Program-made: the position numbers and the translations under genes
Notes under the pieces: generated by a model
What the model was told of the DNA's origin: nothing
Database searches by the model: none
What the model saw: only the letters and a program-made list of their open reading frames with translations
Part shown: positions 53,568 to 64,000 of the stretch, in pieces
Layout: each line of letters begins with the position of its first letter
Position numbering within the stretch: position 1 is the first letter of the stretch
Source of the DNA: Mytilus trossulus
Lineage: Eukaryota; Mollusca; Bivalvia; Mytilida; Mytilidae
Direction of reading: 5' to 3'
Length of the DNA stretch: 64,000 nucleotides
NCBI RefSeq assembly: GCF_036588685.1
Contig: NC_086386.1
Location: forward strand, 44,625,878 to 44,689,877

Positions 53568-55009
53568 ATGCATCCAATTGATTTTTAAGAATCAGATGTC
53601 AAGTCCTTATCCCTGTCAATAGTATTTTACATTTAGTATGAACAGATTTTAGTTACAGAGCATAAATTTATACACAAATGTTGGAATGCTTACTTCACAA
53701 AACTTTTTTATCACCATTTTCTTCAATTTTTCTTTGATCTTTCTGTGTGATATTTTTTTTTAACTCAAACTATTCAAATGATAATTTTTATTTTTGCTGA
53801 GAACAGTGATCAATAATGACCTCATAAGTCAATATCACAGGGATGAAAAGATGTACACTTTCACCTCAAGGGAGTCTCTTTGCTTCATCTCAGAGCTATC
53901 TTGATTCAATTAGATTATTGCCAAAAATTTCAATCTAGTTTTGAAAATACAAATAATCTAATATTTCCCAAAAAAATGAAAGAGAACAAAACAGCTTCTG
54001 AAAAACAATCATAATTACGAAATGTACACCCTATTCTAATTTTAACCTGTCATGTACTTGTACTAATTGTGAAAATAAAATAAATATACAGTGCTTGATA
54101 AACATTTTGACCAAATTGGTCATCATTTTGTCAGGTCTATCATATTTGCATTATAAAATATGATGAAAAATAAAATATATACAACAACAATTATTTTATA
54201 ATATATACAAAATTAAAATAAACAGGACAGATTTCATTTTCAATATCACACAAGTTTGAAGTGTTTTTAACATTTTATCCCTTGAAAGTGGGAAATAATA
54301 TGATTAAATTATTCCTTGACTCATTTTTTTTTCAAATTACTAGTAATTGGTTTTTTTATAAAATTTGATTACACTTGCAAAGTGTGTATTGTAAAACAAT
54401 ATTGGAAATTACCTTAATTAATAGAAGCCTAAATGTTCAAGAAAATTATTTGCTTGTATGTGACAATCACATTTATATTTAGAATATTAAAATTCAATTG
54501 ATCTTAGCCCTACTTCTGAAAAACGATTTTCTATTCATTACCATTCATCAAGAGAGAAAATTTCAATATTTTTGACATTTTTGTTCTTAGTTTCTGCATT
54601 GTAACTAAGGAATCACATCAAAAGATGAATGTAGGATAAAAACTTAAATCAAATAGTTTGGGGTGGGGGGTTAAACTGCTGCAAATTTTGTTTATCCGAC
54701 ATTGATTTTTACACATATCCATATGGGTCAATCAATTTTTCTCAAATTAAGTTAAGAGGGGGAAAGGGGGGGGGGTCAGTGAAAACTATGTGAATTGAGT
54801 TTTATCCTTCATTGAACATTTGATGTGGTCCATAACATCTTCAAACATACAATAAAGCATCAAGATTCAGTTATCACATAATACACACATACACAAATAC
54901 ACATATACATATATAATAATGATTGACAACATAATGGTTTTAATGGAATTATATGATCAGTCATGATTACTGTCATAGTCAACAATGTCACAAGTAATGA
55001 GATTCATCC
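53568..55009 (-). other. Probable 3' UTR/flank of CHIC
   Basis: AT-rich, no ORF. It directly follows the CHIC stop on the - strand. A polyadenylation site could not be fixed. Confidence 0.3.
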
Positions 55010-60912
<5,903 letters not shown>

Positions 60913-61336
60913 CTGCAAAAAAATATACAGTTCATATATATGGCAGATTTTACAATAAGAAGGAATTATTGTTTTTTTGTATCCATCAAAAAAGCAATTG
61001 CTGAAACTGTGAAACAGACTGTGTAATGGAGTAATGCATTATGTTATTGAATAAAATGTGTCTTTCTGAGTAAATAAAAATAAAAATTACTCTGTGCTTG
61101 TGTTTTTTGTTAGAATTAGAGGGTTTTCAATTTCAAAATATTGGACATGGAATAGACATCATGACCTACTTTACTGACATCCAGCTTATTTGGAGTGGAA
61201 TTTTGAAGTATTATTTATAAGTTGAGCCTTATCACATGGACTTATATTTTAATAAAAAGTCTTCTTTTGTGTTTTAATCATAACTTTAAGGCAGATTTTT
61301 ATTGGTAAAGGCTAAAAAAGGTAATTTAATAATATT

Positions 61337-62019
61337 GTTGCTAACGTCACATCTTTTCCGTCCATTGTGGTATGTCACGATCGCAATTTTCTTGTTGGTT
61401 CTCAGACAGGCAATTGTAGTTATTTTTATCCCGGGTTTTATAAATAATTGAAAATAGCAATCATATTAAATTTGGATGACGTAAGGGGGTCAAAGGACTT
61501 GAGGAATCAATATCATTGGCTGTTTTATTTTTTGCGAACGTTACTACTTGAGGTTTCCGTCCAAATCAGTGTCACGTGAGCAACATATATTTAGATCTGT
61601 AACTCTCCTGTATAGGAGTTACGATATCGCCCTTTGCAGAATTAGATTCGGAGTCAGTTCCTTCACATGATGGGGTAGCAAAGAAGGTTAGTTGTATGTA
61701 ATATCGTTACAAGAGGACCTTAAATGTATTCCGTCCATCAAAAAGACGTTCGCAACAAAACGTAATGTCATGATAGTAGATGTTGCTAATGTTACTATTA
61801 CGAATTGGTTTCATGTGTATTCATTTGATATAAAGTACACCTGCAAATGACATTCTGTATATTTAGAAATTCTAAACCAGACTGTACAATTTTATTACTT
61901 CAGGCATATATTAAACATCACTGTGTGCATACATTTGAACTTTTAAAGATGTTGTTGCTCATGTTACATGTCCAAATGTCGCTAACGTTACTTATTTTTG
62001 TCTCCGTCACGTTAGCAAC
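61337..62019. repeat. Segment bounded by inverted gttgctaacgt, motif repeated inside
   Basis: gttgctaacgt (61337) and acgttagcaac (62009) are inverted. Variants recur between them: gttgctaatgttacta (near 61784), gtcgctaacgttac (61976), gcgaacgttacta (61536) and cacgtgagcaacat (61573). No ORF. It may be an inverted-repeat element or a cluster of protein-binding sites. Confidence 0.4.
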
Positions 62020-62952
62020 ATGAAAGTAGGAGACAGAACACAATACTGTAAAATCTGCCATATGGCAATGTACAATGATATATGACAAAAGTTATCACAG
62101 GTATTAGGAATGGATTATAATTTAATATGCCAGACGTGCGTGCGTTTCGTCTACATGAGCATGATAAGACTTGTCAGTGATGCTAAGATCAAAATAGTTA
62201 TAAAACCAAACAATTACTAAGTTGAAGAACAAATTAGATAAAAAATCATTTTTTAAGTTGTATTTTTTTAATTGTTTTATCAGATGTTAGAAACCAGGTA
62301 ACTAATACATACAGTGTATATATATATAATTCATTTGAAATTAAATGCACCCGATTTCGTATTCTTCAAATTCAATCTGATGCTCCCGAAAATATGTTAA
62401 TCAAACATACAACCCTCGAGATATAACCATTTTTTCAAATTACTGGCCATTCCCGATAGTTTGATGAACGAAAACATAGTTAAAATTCAACATAGACAAG
62501 TGATATTCATACTTTGTCCTTTACTCTCAGCGACCGTAACATTTTACAGCATTCCTGACGCGATTGGAAGCAGTACCTCTGGCCAAGGGAAGCCAGTCGA
62601 AATGGTACGGAATTGCTGATAAAATGTAGTCTATTTTGGGGAAGAAAGTTAACAGAACATTCAGACAACACAACCTATACAGTCTATACACAGCCTGACA
62701 ACTTATTGTATTATTCTTTCCACGATGCAAGAGGACAAACACATGTTGGCAGAATAATTTTAACAAACAACAAAAACATTTTATTTTATTTTAATTTCTT
62801 TTTATAGTTTATTTACACACTTACAATGAACTTTCACTTTCACTTTCAGTACGTTGCTATTAATAACGTTTCTTACCATTGTAACATTGTGACGTTTAAA
62901 TTTTAACAACCCGATTTTGTACTTCAACATGATTTTATGTATTGTTTTTATC

Positions 62953-62980
62953 CTGATGACGGTGCCCTAGGCACCGAAAC
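62953..62980 (+). ncRNA. Hammerhead-like stem-loop (CTGATGA ... GAAAC)
   Basis: ctgatga, c, ggtgcc, cta, ggcacc, gaaac. The stem of 6-7 bp between CUGAUGA and GAAAC matches stem II of hammerhead ribozymes, except for one extra C. Similar strings occur at termini of Penelope-like and other retroelements. No convincing cleavage triplet with matching stem III was found here, so activity is doubtful. Confidence 0.3.
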
Positions 62981-63052
62981 ATGTCGATCAATAAATTTCT
63001 GCAGCAGTCCCTAAAGTGTTGTTGTTATAAGACTCTCTATATATATATATAT

Positions 63053-63112
63053 ATATAAACGAGTCTAAATTGAAAACTACGTTCAAACCTATGATTGCGT
63101 TGGATAAAAACC
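63053..63112 (+). repeat. 60-bp direct repeat, copy 1
   Basis: atataaacgagtctaaattg to gcgttggataaaaacc, preceded by a TA microsatellite (63039-63056). Identical to 63604-63663. Confidence 0.85.
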
Positions 63113-63239
63113 ACAATTTTTATACGTGTGCATGTCAAACAAATTTCGTTGTAGAAGGGTCTAAAAACATCACAAACAACATTTCCCAAAAGACCAAAAA
63201 AGTGAAAAAGTATATTTAAACAAAACGCATTTGACTTAC

Positions 63240-63280
63240 AGGTCGAACAACTGATGTTCTTTAACCCTGCTGACTGCCAT
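63240..63280 (-). CDS. Possible alternative first coding exon of CHIC
   Basis: On the - strand ATG opens MAVSRVKEHQLFD plus two bases, then donor CCT/gtaagtc. The phase (2) fits the CHIC exon at 60912, giving MAVSRVKEHQLFDL before FGLSNRF. The peptide does not resemble the acidic N-terminus usual for CHIC proteins, and a phase match occurs by chance one time in three. Confidence 0.2.
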
Positions 63281-63603
63281 TGACGATTGCCAAATAAAAT
63301 TGATCACAAAATGTAACAAAATGGATCTGAATATAAATTTAATACGTACCAGAAAAAAAAATTTTGTTAACTTGTGGCTACGATGTTGTGCCACAAACAT
63401 TCGGTGTCAATATTTCTTTAGTACACCAGATCTAGATTTTCGACAATATATGTCTCTTCAGTGATGTTAGGGATCGAAACGGTATTTGGAAGGCCATATA
63501 ATTTACTCTCAATTTAAGATTGACTCTTGAATTTTAAGAGACAATATAGGATGAACGGATCATATAAACCGGAGGGAAAATATGATACATGCCCAAACAA
63601 AAA

Positions 63604-63663
63604 ATATAAACGAGTCTAAATTGAAAACTACGTTCAAACCTATGATTGCGTTGGATAAAAACC
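63604..63663 (+). repeat. 60-bp direct repeat, copy 2
   Basis: Identical to 63053-63112 and followed by a TA microsatellite (63665-63679). The two copies enclose about 490 bp without coding sequence. Confidence 0.85.
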
Positions 63664-63859
63664 GCATATATATATATATGTTAAAATTCACATTCTTTTG
63701 ACCTTGAGTATCTGACCTAAGGCTTATTTTTTTTTGGCAACAGGTAATTACATGGATAAAAATCAGATACTTCAGTAGTTTGAAAGCTTTTATGCTAGGA
63801 TTAGGAATGAAAAAAGTAAAAAAAAGTTCTAGTCTTCCATTCCATGTCCCTGTTACTGC

Positions 63860-63995
63860 AAAACCTTACTTGCTCATTGTTGAAGATTGTACATAAACCT
63901 GCAGTAAGTGCTTACATCTGACACATCTGGACTCTGGTGGATTTGTTAGTTACAAATGTATCTCATTGGCAATCATAACACATTTCCACATTTTG
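63860..63995 (+). repeat. Diverged copy of the dispersed repeat 3' end
   Basis: tgctcattgttgaagattgt, ggtggatttgttagttac and tctcattggcaatcataaca, then catttcc, follow the order of the 37200-37320 segment. Confidence 0.5.
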
Positions 63996-64000
63996 TAACA

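Overview
This is eukaryotic, AT-rich, intron-rich DNA crowded with mobile elements. The tandem-unit elements, many small inverted-repeat elements and a recurrent dispersed repeat resemble bivalve mollusc DNA, most likely a marine mussel (Mytilus-like). That assignment rests on recognition, not on a database search. There is no bacterial-style gene organisation.

Two conserved host genes could be rebuilt exon by exon with matching splice phases. AMDHD2 (N-acetylglucosamine-6-phosphate deacetylase) lies on the + strand, with nine coding exons from 26567 to 38383 giving 450 residues and all expected metal-site residues. A CHIC1/CHIC2 homologue (cysteine-rich hydrophobic protein) lies on the - strand, with five exons between 60912 and 55010. 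Its N-terminal exon is missing or outside the window. The two genes converge. A third, unidentified - strand gene is suggested by two phase-matched exons at 6234-6289 and 5355-5442. A small membrane-protein ORF lies at 4817-5041.

The most notable object is a complete, very young Ty3/gypsy-type LTR retrotransposon at 11833-22673 on the - strand. It has two 1216-bp LTRs that differ at only two sites by eye and is flanked by TAAG. Gag has three CCHC knuckles. A canonical GGGAAAC slippery site lies at the gag/protease junction, followed by an aspartic protease and a 1196-residue RT-RNase H-integrase frame. Beyond pol are two tandem paralogous ORFs, each encoding two C2H2-like zinc fingers with identical spacing, and each ATG is preceded by a splice-acceptor-like sequence. 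A one-base problem in a T8 tract separates protease from pol.

Layout: 1-5 kb, transposon relics, including a hAT-like fragment; 5-8.5 kb, two candidate small genes and promoter-like motifs; 6.5-10.6 kb, inverted-repeat elements; 11.3-22.7 kb, a tandem-unit element and the LTR element; 22.7-25.8 kb, nested inverted-repeat elements; 26.5-38.4 kb, AMDHD2 with repeat-filled introns (including a decayed MULE-like transposase); 38.6-54 kb, an inter-genic repeat zone with two ~2-kb tandem-unit elements; 55-61 kb, CHIC; 61-64 kb, repeat-rich DNA.
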